Assembly: GCF_018143015.1 (NCBI RefSeq)
Contig: NC_054752.1
Span: 6,497,216 to 6,561,215, forward strand
Source: Lytechinus variegatus
Lineage: Eukaryota; Echinodermata; Echinoidea; Temnopleuroida; Toxopneustidae
Direction: 5' to 3'
Length of the DNA stretch: 64,000 nucleotides
The notes beneath the pieces are model-generated. The model saw nothing but the letters and a program-made list of their open reading frames with translations, was not told the DNA's origin and searched no databases. The translations under genes were made by a program, and so were the position numbers. This document shows, piece by piece, positions 22,391-33,626 of this stretch. Position 1 is the stretch's first letter; the number at the start of each line of letters is the position of its first letter.

Positions 22391-22536
22391 GTGGGTATTT
22401 GAGAGAGCTGTTCTAAAGTTAAGAGCGACTCTTAGAACGACCTATGATCCTTTCTTCTGGTTATCGTGTGAGAAAGGACCACCAGTCGTTCTTAAAGTCA
22501 CTCTTAACTTGCGAACAACTTTATGAAACGACCCCC
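22391..22536. mobile_element. GGGTCGTTTCATAAAG-ended MITE, copy B
   Basis: Arms AAGTTAAGAGCGACTCTTAG and CCAGTCGTTCTTAAAGTCAC. The right end TTTATGAAACGACCCCC matches copies A and C; the left tip is degraded. Confidence 0.72.
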
Positions 22537-25500
22537 AGTTGCGTATGTCATCAAGGTCACCCTAGCCTACACCGTTCCACTTCCTGGCATATAACTCCTG
22601 ACATAACTCGTTTGGTCAGTCAGATCGAACCGGTTATCAATGCTAATAGAATCCATTTGGACTGCCCTTAGAAAAGCAGAAAGTGTCCTGAATCAACAGA
22701 ATTGACCCTTTGTGGTCGGACTTAACCTGCCAAACGGGAATGGGGTGGGGACAATCACCCTTTTTTTGTTTACCTTATCTTACTGTAACAACCTGACGGT
22801 ATTGATTATAATCACTCGACTCGCTTTTCCTACACAATCCATAAACAACTAGATATTATTATTAATTCAACAATAGCGATACAAGTGGGCTCTTAAATGC
22901 TGTTCATGTCTAAATACAATATGATGTCCTGGCATTCCACAAAATACAGCGACACACGGAAGATTCAAGAACAAAGTAAATGTATTAAAATTGCACATAA
23001 AATGACAAAGAACAGCTGGGTAGTCTTTGTCGAAAATTGGTAGAGAGGCGATTTCTAAGTTTCAGAGCTGACCAAAAAATTGCAAGTATATCGTGTGTCC
23101 AGAGTCAATGACTAATCTGTTGTTTAGATTCATAAATTTTGACAAAGACTTCTTGGCTGTTCTTTGTCATGAAGAGCATTGGAAAATACTTTTCCATTTT
23201 CTTAAACCCTTTGTAGGTCGCTCTGCAAACTATCATATTAAGGCTCTTTAAAAGATTTGAACGAATGACTTTCAGTTGTGTAGCAATTTACTTCCTAATT
23301 ATCCACTAGAACGCGACTCATCTACCATATCCATGTGGTATTCAGTATTATGAGAGTAGTTATTTAACTAATTCTCACGTAGTCATGACCATTAGTGTGT
23401 AAAAAGTTTGAGAATGTTACAGTGATAGTCATGATATTAGCGAAATAATTTGACACACTAGGAAGAACAGGATATTTCTCTGGCATTTACTTGATAACAA
23501 GACCTGTCGGATAAGAACCTTGATTTATTCTTCTTAGATACAAAGCACACTCATTAAACTGCATCCATTTCTAAACCAGAAGCCGATTTGGGAAATGACG
23601 TCCCTTCCATAGTTGCTACTTTTTAATGATCATAACAAAGAGTGTGGAATATAAACGACGTCGTGCTATACCAGATGACAGTAGCACTTCTCATTATTCC
23701 AACCATCCATCCCCCTTAGCTGTAAGATAAACAACAAGCAACCTGCCTCATCAGTCTTCTGCCATCGCCGATGGCGAACCAACTATTTGGCCGCCTTGGC
23801 CCGCATCCTAGTGCACTTTAACGGATGACACGACTTATCCGCGGCGATACCAAGATAATTATTACCAAGATGTATCAGTCGTGTAGCTTGACATGGAAAT
23901 GAATTGGAATTCAATAGGTGCACGGTTGTGCTTGACGATCTGGCCTACTTTCCCATCACCTGCGAGGGTGTTTGTTGATTGTATTATAGCTCTCCAGGCA
24001 AATAAAAATTCTTACATAAAAATTTTATCTACAAATTTTAGATTGAATACCCATGTGAATGGCACACATTAATAAAAGACCATGTGTAGTATATTGAATT
24101 TACAGGATTTTTTTACAGTTTGATAGCAAAGCCTGATTTGATATTTAATCTACAATAATTAAGCTTGGTTGCTTAAGAAATTGAACGCCTGTTTGTATCT
24201 GAAAAACAGCTCTTGTTGGGTTCAAATAGTAAGCGGCGTTGTAAGAAAAATTTGAACTACGTTTCTCTGCCATGTAATACCATGGCATCATGAATGTGTT
24301 TTTTTTAGTCTGAACATAATGATTGATATCGAGACGCTTTTTTTCATTTCCCCATGTTTGACATCTTTTTAACAAAATGATTTGTATGTATTCTCGAGAA
24401 AAGATGTGTGTGGGAGAGGGTGCGTGTATGTGTGTGTGTCGTGTGCTTTTGTATGTTGGTGTAATTGTTAGTGCGGTTGTATTTTATGCTTAGCGCTCGC
24501 ATTTGTTGTTTTCGTATTAGTTTTGACCTGTTTGATCAGGTGTAATAAATTGAATTAACTTAATTTTACTTCTACTGACTTTCATGGTAAAAAATATGAG
24601 CGACTTGAGCACCTAGCAAATTGGATATATTAGACAAAACAGGTTCGTTCCCTAAATTATCAATCGTATTAACCAAAATAAGAAGATTGACCTACAGATT
24701 TGCTAAAAGTGGTTATAAAAAACAGCTTACAGAGTAAAAAAAAAAATGAATTTTTGTTTTTGTTCCCTAAATATACAAGTACAGTTTGATATCTAAGACT
24801 TTGCAAATATTATAGTAATATTCTCTAAAGCAGACCAGGGAATGTGCATAAGGCAAAAATATAATGTGATCTTAAAAAAAAACTTAACTGTTTCGTTTAA
24901 TACCACAACCTTTAAAAATACACAGAGAAAATTTGTTCCATTATCTGCTATGTCGTGAACATGGCAACAATGATACCGTGATTGTTCGAATTTCATCGCA
25001 TTTAACCTGAATATGGGTTGCTGTATTTAATTAAATACATATTTTAATACAGTCAGTGAATCAAATAAACAAAAATGGACAGTTATTAAGCTGATATATT
25101 AAGAAGTAACATAATATCGTTATTTTGTGACTATCGTTGTTATTGTTATCTTCAATTGTTTGATCGGTCACTTTTTCATTCTCTCGAAAAATTACTCTCG
25201 AACTCCATTTACGTCCTTTGTTATTACGGATAGTTGTTGTATATGTGACTAAAGCTGTTTTCTAATGTGCAGTGAAACTGTGTATGCGGCTTTTAATTCT
25301 AATCAACAGTAAGGCAGTTCGGGAGTATACCACATCAATCATGTGTTCACCCATTTAATCAGAATTGGTCAACATTAATGCACCAATAGTATTCTGTCGC
25401 CTCTCTGCCCTTGATGAATGTCACAATGTGTTTTGTGTCTAAGTGGCATCAGGTAAAAATAGATTTTCATGTTTTTTCCTCCAATCCCCAGAAGACCTTT

Positions 25501-25765
25501 CAGTAACCACAAAACAAAAATGTATTTGTTTGAATCAAGATGAACGTTCCATACAGCCCAAGCGCTCGATAATATTGCACTGATTCCGAACTTGTGTATT
25601 TCTATTTTCATGATGCCCTTTCAAGTGTACAATATAATGCATACAAACCATATTTTCAGAAATATATATAATAAAAGCCGATTATGTAGATGCTCAATTT
25701 GACGAAGATTTAAGGTATGCTGGGAAATATAAAAAAAATAATATTGCCTAACCCAATCAAGTTCA
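22537..25765. other. No recognisable gene
   Basis: AT-rich unique-looking sequence. A more GC-balanced patch at 23750-23860 has no frame or motif that can be called. Confidence 0.5.
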
Positions 25766-25985
25766 TATATTTCAATTCAATTCATTTTATTGTTCATTCT
25801 TAAACATAATACAAGACAGATTCAATTTAAATAAAAGCATGAACAAAATTCAATATTGAAAAAAAATGATAAACATATTCGACAAGTGATTTAAATTTCA
25901 ATTAACATACATGTCAAGTTTAAATCAATATAATCAATATCATTGAATATAATTAAATCAATACAATTATATATCATAAGAAGAA
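25766..25985 (-). repeat. Possible 3' end of a non-LTR retroelement
   Basis: The AATTCATTTTATTGTTCATT block followed by AT-rich sequence resembles the block at 48246 (GTTCATTTTATTCATT). No reverse-transcriptase coding sequence is visible. Confidence 0.25.
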
Positions 25986-25987
25986 TG

Positions 25988-26031
25988 GAGGGGTCCACTG
26001 AAAAGCAAATCTTGTAGAATGTGGACCCCTC
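25988..26031. repeat. Hairpin with 11-bp stem
   Basis: GAGGGGTCCAC pairs with GTGGACCCCTC across 22 nt. It follows a stretch (25766-25985) that may be the reverse-oriented 3' end of a non-LTR element. Confidence 0.5.
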
Positions 26032-27984
26032 ACATTATAGTCTACAGGTTTCAAAAAAGTTAGACTTTTGAATTCTGAATTCTATTAAGTATTATATTAA
26101 AACTTTTTACTACTTCCCCCTCTCGAAATAAATAACATGTGTAAAATTCCATATGTATAAACAGTAAATTACAAAAATCAATAAAAAAAAATAGTTAACG
26201 CTATATCGCGATTCTTATTAACTCAATATTTTCTAACAATCTACTCCATACCTGCTGAAATTATTTTAAATGAATTGAGAACGAAGGCATTGTTTCTAAT
26301 AATGTTTCCATGAATATTGGAGTGATCAATCATGAAAATAATTTTTCATGTGTTTTTTTTTATATTTACACCTTATAACTTTCTGCTAACATATAAATAT
26401 ACTGCATGTTTCGTTTATATGCATCCTGACATCGTTATTAATAAACTGTATATGCTTGGGGAAAAAATCAAGGGTATGTTTTTCAATACACCGCCAGGCA
26501 ATTAGAATCGATGTTTCAAAATTTACTATTGTTCCTTATCGTTTGTGAACCAGTGCCCAGAACCATTTAAATGTTGTTTGGACTTTCTGGAGGTTCTTGC
26601 AGTTTGATTTATATTAATATACCATATAAATATTCACCACTGAAGAGCGTAAAATATGTCGCTTTTCCTTAATTGGAATAGGACTCAAATAACCAGCTCG
26701 GTTTACGATAAAATTTGGAATAGATGTTTAGTCTGCTGTTCAATGATTAATGATTCTCCTTTGGATGTAAACTAAGAAGATGTCTGTAGAGACACATCTG
26801 TTACGGTAATTCCTCTCCGTTTATCAAACAAACTCTCATCCGAAATCAAAGTTAAATTAACACTAAAGGAGGGAAACCAAATCCGCGGGCGAAGGAGTGT
26901 CACCCTCCATTTGTTATCCGGGGATCGTCAGTCGACCCCTCGATTTTAAAGGTTTACATTTTTTTTTAATATTATCAAAGCATTTTAAATACATTTTGTA
27001 TTTGCCCATCCGTCCGTTGTGAATTATGTGTGTATTAATCAGCGAAGAAAAATGAGATACTCTACAATGAGATGAAAAAAAGGAACCTCTCGTTTATCTG
27101 GGGCTAACCTCGATTAGCATCTTGCTATTACGTTAGCTCCAGTTACCAAATGTTTTGTTTATACTGTTATTTGTGACGTACTATTTCTTGTATTTGTATA
27201 TACCTGACAGTGATATTTGGTAAGAAATAAATTCAAAAGTAGCTTTTCTTGAAGCAATTCCGGGATGATGCCAAGTCTGCCTCCTTTACGGCCAAGGTAT
27301 TCTCCTTTAAAAGATTACAGATAACTACCGATTGTGGTAACGATGAGTCAAAATGAGTTCGAATAGAATTAAATAAAATTACCTCCGAGTGTTTGTATGT
27401 AGAAAGAAAAAGGGGGCCAAATGGCTCTGGAAGAAAATGTGTAATTGCTGAGAAATTAACAAAATGAGCGCGAAATTCCATCAATATTGTCAGGTATGTA
27501 TCGAATCAATATCAAAACACTGTCCCGCATATGCTTTCCCGCGTTAGTGATCATCAGAAATATCAGTTTTAAGCTAAGATTTCATGATTTTAGAAAGACA
27601 AGTTTACACTAATATACCAGTTTTAGGTATATCATACTATGGTGACGATTACCCTTGATTTAAAGACTTTGTCATGAAATAATTGTTTGTTGCAACTACT
27701 TTCGTTTTATATTTCAATGTCAGTCTACAAAAATTGTGTTTATAATTATCTTCTTTCACTTTGGTTATTATAAGTTCATGCATGATTTACACAAAGTAGG
27801 CCTAAAAAGTAATAGGTAAATAAGCACTACAGAACTTTGAGCGATCTAAATAAAACAAATCTAGGTCTTCACTTCCCATTTCATACAACAATCATGATAA
27901 TCGAACGTACTTCCGAAATCTGGGATCTGCACGCACCTCATTTGTATTCATACGGCTACAGCCACACTCACTTAACTTATTCCT
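26032..27984. other. No recognisable gene
   Basis: AT-rich unique-looking sequence with nothing I could assign. Confidence 0.5.
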
Positions 27985-28195
27985 AACCGATCGGTGGTGT
28001 GCCGTTCAAAATAACGCATTTTCAATTATTGACCGGTCCGGAGCAGTTTTGCGGATGTGACTGCGACATGCATGTAATGCTCCGTCACACTCGCGACACT
28101 TACTCCAGACCGTAAGGCGATGTGCAATTCAAAATTACGTATTATCCTTGATCGGTCTGGGGTCAATTTTCCAAGTGTGACCGCGGCATGAAGCG
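27985..28195 (+). repeat. Diverged direct duplication of about 124 bp
   Basis: GTGTGCCGTTCAAAATAACG, later GGTCCGG and GTGACTGCGACATG, are echoed by GTGCAATTCAAAATTACG, GGTCTGG and GTGACCGCGGCATG. The units are old and diverged. Confidence 0.55.
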
Positions 28196-28935
28196 GTATA
28201 GCCTACAACCTGAATAATTCAACGCTGTAACATTATTTACATAATGACTCTGATTCTCTACCAGAGGCTTGGAATCAGAGCCAGTCGAAGCCGCGGTGTC
28301 AAGATCGTTTTCAAATACCCAAGTCGATTTCCAATTAGCCTAAGAGGAAGTCGATGTTTGCATTATCATACCCGATGCGCGGTCACATCTACGAAACCGA
28401 CACAAACCGTCCGATTGGATGTTATTCGAAATAACCTTACATGTTTGGTCGTTCTGGAGTCTGCTTTGTCGGTGTGACTATATACGTCATGAGAGATAGC
28501 AATATCGGCGGGGAATGGTGATGTTGCCCAGTTTGCGTCTAAGAATAAAAGTCACTCAGGTGTAAGGGAAAACCTCGCTATCACGTCAATTTTCATACCT
28601 TCGTTGGGAACTGCAGTATTATTTATTATCTCTGTAAGAAGAAATAACAATTGCCAATAAAATGAAGGTATATTTAATTAAACAAAATCAATATCTGCAT
28701 CGATGCCAATCAACGACTTAAGATCATGCGGATTTTTTTTTATTATTCAGCGGTACCGCTTCGTTTCCCGTTACCGTCACTATTCAGTAATGAAAAAAAT
28801 CCATATTTTATTGATATGACATCTGTCGGAATTTTTACATCAATTTTCAATGTTTTATCTTTGCCGGTTCGACCTCAAAACAGAAAAGGTTCCAGATGAC
28901 ACCACTATAGACTTAAGCGCTAAAGCAGTACTTTA

Positions 28936-29073
28936 CACTGCAAAAAAAGCACTTTCAGTGCTTGTATAGTGACTGCACTGCTAGTTTAAATTTGAACTTG
29001 AAAATAAGCACTCGAAGTGCAGTCACTATACAAGCACTGTAAGTGCTAAATTAGCACTTCAGTTTTTACAGCG
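28936..29073. mobile_element. TA-flanked MITE, AGTGCT-word family
   Basis: 138 bp, starts CACTGCAAAAAAAGCAC and ends GTTTTTACAGCG; TA at 28934-28935 and 29074-29075. AGTGCT/AGCACT words alternate, with TGTATAGTGACTGCACT on both arms. Confidence 0.88.
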
Positions 29074-29324
29074 TACATTGTATAAGAGCTTTTAGAGATG
29101 CATTGTTTTTCTTACCATAAATACATATTGGAGGACTGTCACTCTAATATCAAAATAAGTTTACATAACAACCATGTTAACGAAATCCATATAAGAAATA
29201 TCCATTGGTACTTTGACCCCTACATTGATATGACAAAAACTCCTTGCTAACTGTGTTAAAGAAATGAAATCAAATATATAGGGCGACTTTTAGTGCACTT
29301 AAGTTTAATTGATAGAAGCGTTTA

Positions 29325-29528
29325 CACACTCTTAAAATATAGTTAGGTATTTCCTGGGCAACGTACTTTCCACACAACTATCAATTAACATATGTCCTAA
29401 TTTGTAATAAAAACTAATAATTGGGTAATACGGTTGATCAATTCGATAATAAATGCCCAGAATATATTTGGTACCAACATACATTACCCAACACAGTGGA
29501 CAGTATATTGCCCAACATTTTAAGTGTG
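29325..29528. mobile_element. MITE-like inverted-repeat element, TTGGG-word
   Basis: CACACTCTTAAAAT on the left and ATTTTAAGTGTG on the right are inverted. Both arms hold GGGCAA-GTACT-TCCAC blocks. TA is present on the left only (the right flank is CA). Confidence 0.6.
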
Positions 29529-29773
29529 CAGATAATTGCACAAAACTCTCCTTAAATGAATTTGTTGGTCACAGTTTGGTGCTTTATTTGCCCTTACTTA
29601 CCGCATTAATTTCTGCAAAGATGAAACTCTAATGTCATGTCTTTAAAGTCATTGATCAAAATTATAGAATTTATATATTTTCCTAACATTGAATCAGGTT
29701 ATGTTGCAATCATGTATGGTTTTTTTTTGCACTATTCAATCTATAAAAAGTACACTCAATTTTACAACTTGTT

Positions 29774-30714
29774 GTCTCACCTGCATAGCAGAGTGAGACT
29801 GTAGGCGCCGCTTTTTCCGACGGCGGCGGCGGCGTCAACATCAAATAGTGTGTATTTGTATTTGAGTTTTGTCAGACGTGTATCAATCAGATATGATTAT
29901 TTACGTCTGGGACCGACCTTTAACGTCACCATCCGAAAGACGTGACCAGGGCTCGAACCTCGAACTTCCGCATCAATTTGTAACTTTCCCATAGCTTGGA
30001 TTACAGGCGCACGCCACAACGCCCAGTAGTGATCTAAGGTTAAGTTTTTGAAATGACATAATAACTTAGAAAGTATATAGGCCTAGCTCATGAAACTTAA
30101 TCATAAGGTTAATCCAGTATTACTAAACATCCTGCTAGAGTTTCATGCCACATGACCAAGGTCAAAGGTCATTTAGGGTCAATGAAATTAGACCATGTTG
30201 GGGGAATCAATTTTGAAATCTTAATCTAAGGTTAAGTTTTTAAAATGACATAATAACTTAGAAAGTATATAGGCCTAGCTCATGAAACTTGACCATAAGG
30301 TTAATCCAGTATTACTAAACATCCTGCTAGAGTTTCATGTCACATGAACAAGGTCAAAAGTCATTTACGGTCAATGAACTTTGGCCGAATGGGGGTATTT
30401 GTTGAATTACCATGATCACTTTGAAAGTATGTTGGTCTAGTTCATAAAACTTGGAATAAGAGTAATCAAGTATCACTGAACATCCTGTGCACATTTCAGG
30501 ATTTATGGTCACATGACCAAGGTAAAAAGTCAATGAATTTTGGCCACGTTGGGGGTATTTGTTGAATCACCATCATATCTCTGTAAGTGTATTGGTCTAG
30601 TACACTAAACGTGGGCATAATAGTAACCAAGTATCACTGAACATCTTGTGCAAGTTATAGTAGTTTTCAAAGTCAGCACTGCTGCTATATTGAATCGCGT
30701 GATGCAGGTGAGAC
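29774..30714. mobile_element. 0.94-kb inverted-ended element with tandem units and a 7SL-like insert
   Basis: GTCTCACCTGCAT at the left is mirrored by ATGCAGGTGAGAC at the right (30702-30714). The interior holds degenerate tandem units; the two closest start at 30034 and 30226 (192 bp apart). They share AACTTAGAAAGTATATAGGC, CACATGACCAAGGTCAAAGG and ACTAAACATCCTG. A GGCGGCGGCGGCG run lies near 29821. On the minus strand, 30030-29945 resembles SRP RNA. No coding sequence. Confidence 0.7.
29945..30030 (-). ncRNA. SRP (7SL) RNA-like segment with pol III boxes
   Basis: The minus strand reads CTGGGCGTTGTGGCGTGCGC, then CTGTAATCC and AAGCTATGGGA. This follows the 5' (Alu) domain of SRP RNA for about 45 nt. 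GTGGCGTGCGC fits a pol III A box, and GGTTCGAGCCC, about 60 nt on, is a perfect B-box type motif. Similarity beyond the first 45 nt is poor, so this is a derived SINE-like sequence, not a functional SRP RNA gene. Confidence 0.45.
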
Positions 30715-30842
30715 CGCCGTTACATTATCGGCTAAAAGATTTCTGTTGGTAATCATTTCATGACGTATCTATCAGCCAAGGGGCTTAACTTTCAAGACTT
30801 TCAAAAATTACCTCAAAACATTTCTGTTCAATTCTTCTTAAT

Positions 30843-30923
30843 TTCTTCTAGAATTTCCTAAAAAGCGCCTTGAGCACTCTACAGAGTGGATTTGGCGCGA
30901 TATAAGTCAAATTATTATTATTA
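30843..30923 (+). repeat. SINE-like 3' tail
   Basis: AAGCGCCTTGAGCACTC, then GGCGCGATATAAGT and an ATT repeat. This is the GCGCxATATAAGT plus ATT tail seen in the SINEs here, without a head. Confidence 0.45.
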
Positions 30924-31087
30924 ACCAGCCTGGCACTTTACCCGTTTACGGAAGTTTTTGTTTTGCTTTCCTAGAGTAGTGATTATAGATTCGTAATTCT
31001 GGCATGACAGCTCTGAGGAACCTGGAGTGATTTTCTGTCTGTTACCGTATTCTTGAGGCTCATAGTGGTGAAAACAAGCTCGAACTA

Positions 31088-31104
31088 TAATATATATATG
31101 CATG

Positions 31105-31180
<76 letters not shown>
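31088..31180. repeat. (AT)n microsatellite
   Basis: About 93 bp of nearly pure AT with one interruption near 31100. Confidence 0.95.
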
Positions 31181-31183
<3 letters not shown>

Positions 31184-31224
31184 AGAGGATGCTATATATA
31201 GATTACGCGAGAATAAAGCGATCG

Positions 31225-31330
31225 ACGTAACCATGGTTCATTTCATTAGATTATTCATTAGTCACAAGCTTTCGGCCATCATTGGGCCTTCTTCAGGTAT
31301 TTGAAGAACAAGAGAAACAAGTGGCCATAA
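31225..31330 (-). repeat. Possible Penelope-like element terminal segment
   Basis: The minus strand carries CTGAAGAAGGCCCAATGATG, then GCCGAAAGCTTGTGAC. This CTGAAGAAGGCC-loop-GGCCGAAAG signature is common at the ends of Penelope-type retroelements. GGCC/GGCC forms a stem between the CTGAAGA and GAAA blocks. It is bracketed by AT microsatellites. No reverse transcriptase is visible. Confidence 0.35.
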
Positions 31331-31342
31331 TGTATGACAGAA

Positions 31343-31347
<5 letters not shown>

Positions 31348-31392
<45 letters not shown>

Positions 31393-31440
31393 ATATATAT
31401 ATATATGTGTTTGTGTGTGCGTGTGTGTGTGTGTGTGTAT
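31348..31440. repeat. (AT)n and (GT)n microsatellite
   Basis: TA run with a TACATGTATGTA interruption, passing into TGTG repeats. Confidence 0.93.
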
Positions 31441-31624
31441 TTATTGACTTATAGTATATTTATTACATATTTACTTTTTTCACATTTTATACATGTATAT
31501 ACAAGAACATAGCTAAATGTGAGATACGAGTTTGATCGTGGCTTTAAGCTAAAGTGTGGTTGAATACTGTAAGGCAACAATTGAAGAAGCTATATAGTCA
31601 GGGTGTGTAATGAAATTTCAATGG

Positions 31625-31720
31625 GGGTATATGTCCAATCTTACATATTTGAAGAATATTGGGTTACGTGCCATAACGATTGGTTCACCTTATAAAGCTT
31701 TTCATGCCGATGACGTCAGC
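31625..31720 (+). pseudogene. Relic resembling the GH13 alpha-glucosidase / SLC3 (rBAT-type) core
   Basis: About 32 residues in one frame read GYMSNLTYLKNIGLRAITIG, then SPYK and HADDVS. This follows the second-strand region of GH13 alpha-glucosidases and the related SLC3 amino-acid transporter subunits, whose family pattern is G-x-x-S-x-L-x-Y-L-K-x-x-G-x-x-A-I-x-I-S-P-x-Y-K-x-x-x-x-D-x-G-Y-D-V-S. The usual Trp after AI and the FGY before DVS are missing. The similarity stops abruptly on both sides and no convincing splice sites flank it. It could be a decayed exon, a processed fragment or chance. Confidence 0.3.
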
Positions 31721-33473
31721 GTGATATTTCAATCGCAATGTATCATTCTTTATCTCCTGTATCTCAGCACTCCATGTCTGCGCTTCAATCGTCTCGATTT
31801 GAAGATCTTGCTCAAACACTCTGGAGCTCCTAGAGTCAACACAAGTCAGGCAAACACTCTCCAATACCGGTGAAAGTTCTACCAGGAAAGGTTAGTCTTT
31901 ATTCTCAGACCTATATGTACGAAAAACGAGATTTAGAATTGTCTCACCCAAAAAGAGTTTTGACGAATCGTTATGACAGCCATTCATTACACAATGATAA
32001 CAAGCATGTCTAATGTTGTTATTTAAACTTAAATGAATTATGAATTATCATGTACTCGGTCATACAATGCACATGTAACGGTTAACAAACTAATTAAACG
32101 ATCATACCATTAACCCGGAACCAAGTTGGGATCAGCAATAATATTCCTGAATATATGCTTTTAATTTACTTATTTAAATATAATTTGTTATTTACAGAAC
32201 TGTTCACTACCCATCGTCACCCTTAAAATGTATCTTAATAACAAGTTGTCGACCAGAACTTTCATGGCCGATTTCTGAAAGAGGAGTCACATTGACCCCC
32301 CCCCCCCCCCCCGTTACATTTATTCTTAAAAAGTGGCGTTAAGAGATTAGAAGGTAATTTCTCATTAAAAAATAAAGTAAATCCGTCTTTAAACACCTAC
32401 CCCCCCCCCTCCCTTCCCCCACGTAAAAGGGTTTTGTGAGCTCAGACGTTCTAGAGACAAACTTCCCACGCAAAAGTCCTTTATGTTCCATATTTTGTCA
32501 AGGATTTAATGCAAAACATATTTTCATGCACATGAGACCTCTTCTGGCATTTTTTCGCTGCGATATGAATGGAAATTACCATTCTTGCTTCAGCTCATGG
32601 ACATGATCGAGGAGGACAGATCAGCCTGGATGACTCCATTCAGTCAGCTCAGATCAGAGATGACGTTATTACGTTCTCAAATATCTGTCACAACCTCCTA
32701 GCGCCGTTCGATATCTTTTTTTCTTTTGCCCATCATCATTTTGCCATCTTTCTCACTCTCTTTCTCTCTGCATCCCCTCTACCCGTCGCCTTTCATACAG
32801 TCAATGTTGCGTATTTCGTCAATTAAGTATGATGCCTTTAAGGGGCGATTTGGGAATTTCTTGGGTGCTCGCGTTGAACATGAATGAATTGCTAATCCGG
32901 GCAAGCTACCGCATCAGTGGAAATGGTAAATCAATTATTCTAAGAAAACAACATTTGGTTCCTGTGCTGTTGATGTTGATGAAGTAAGGCGCCCGCTTTC
33001 TGCCTCTTCTCCATTTTACCTCTCCCTACTTTTGTCATCTCCCCCTCTCTCTCTCTCTCTCTCTTCCTCCTATCTCGATATCCCTCTCTTCCTATTAATC
33101 TTCCTATTAATCTCTGTCTTCCTTACTCTCACTCTCCCTCTAATTCCCCCGTTTCGTGTCCCATTTACACCTTGATAATGGCGTGTGATAACCCTTTTTC
33201 CATATTTTGTTATACCTGTACCCTATCTGTATCACCCTTGGTGGTAGTACATTTCTTAATAAACGCATGATAATAAATAAAAATAAATAAATAAAAATAA
33301 CAAATATGCAATCCATAAGAAAGCGAGACGTTTTTTAGAAACGTGGATTAATAATGAAACATTAATATTTATTATAAACAAAGAAGAATATCAAACGTAC
33401 ATTGAACCTAACCTAGTTAAACATTCTGAAATATGGGGTTTCTAATGGAACTTTGAGTTGCACAAGCTGTGTA
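31721..33473. other. No recognisable gene
   Basis: It holds C-runs (32297, 32400) and CT-rich DNA (32990-33160). Otherwise unassigned. Confidence 0.5.
33040..33065 (+). repeat. (CT)n tract
   Basis: A pure CT run within a wider pyrimidine-rich stretch (32990-33160). A similar stretch lies at 33740-33860. Confidence 0.85.
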
Positions 33474-33626
33474 CACTGTAAAAAGGGAATCTTCAGCTAA
33501 TTTAGCTCTTACATAGCGTGTATGTTCACATTTGAACGAGAAAAATCAGCGCTCCACAGTGCAGTCACTATACACGCTCTTTAAGAGCTAAATTAGCTCT
33601 TCGTAGCTCTTCGTTTTTCTGGAGTG
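33474..33626. mobile_element. TA-flanked MITE, AGAGCT-word family
   Basis: 153 bp, starts CACTGTAAAAAGGGAATC and ends GTTTTTCTGGAGTG; TA at 33472-33473 and 33627-33628. It has the same layout as 28936-29073 but with AGAGCT/AGCTCT in place of AGTGCT/AGCACT. It keeps the GTGCAGTCACTATACA core. Confidence 0.87.

Noticed and set aside
29945..30030. Human Alu contamination
   Set aside because: Only about 45 nt resemble Alu/7SL, with many differences, and the segment sits inside a local repeat; a foreign read would match over a longer stretch.
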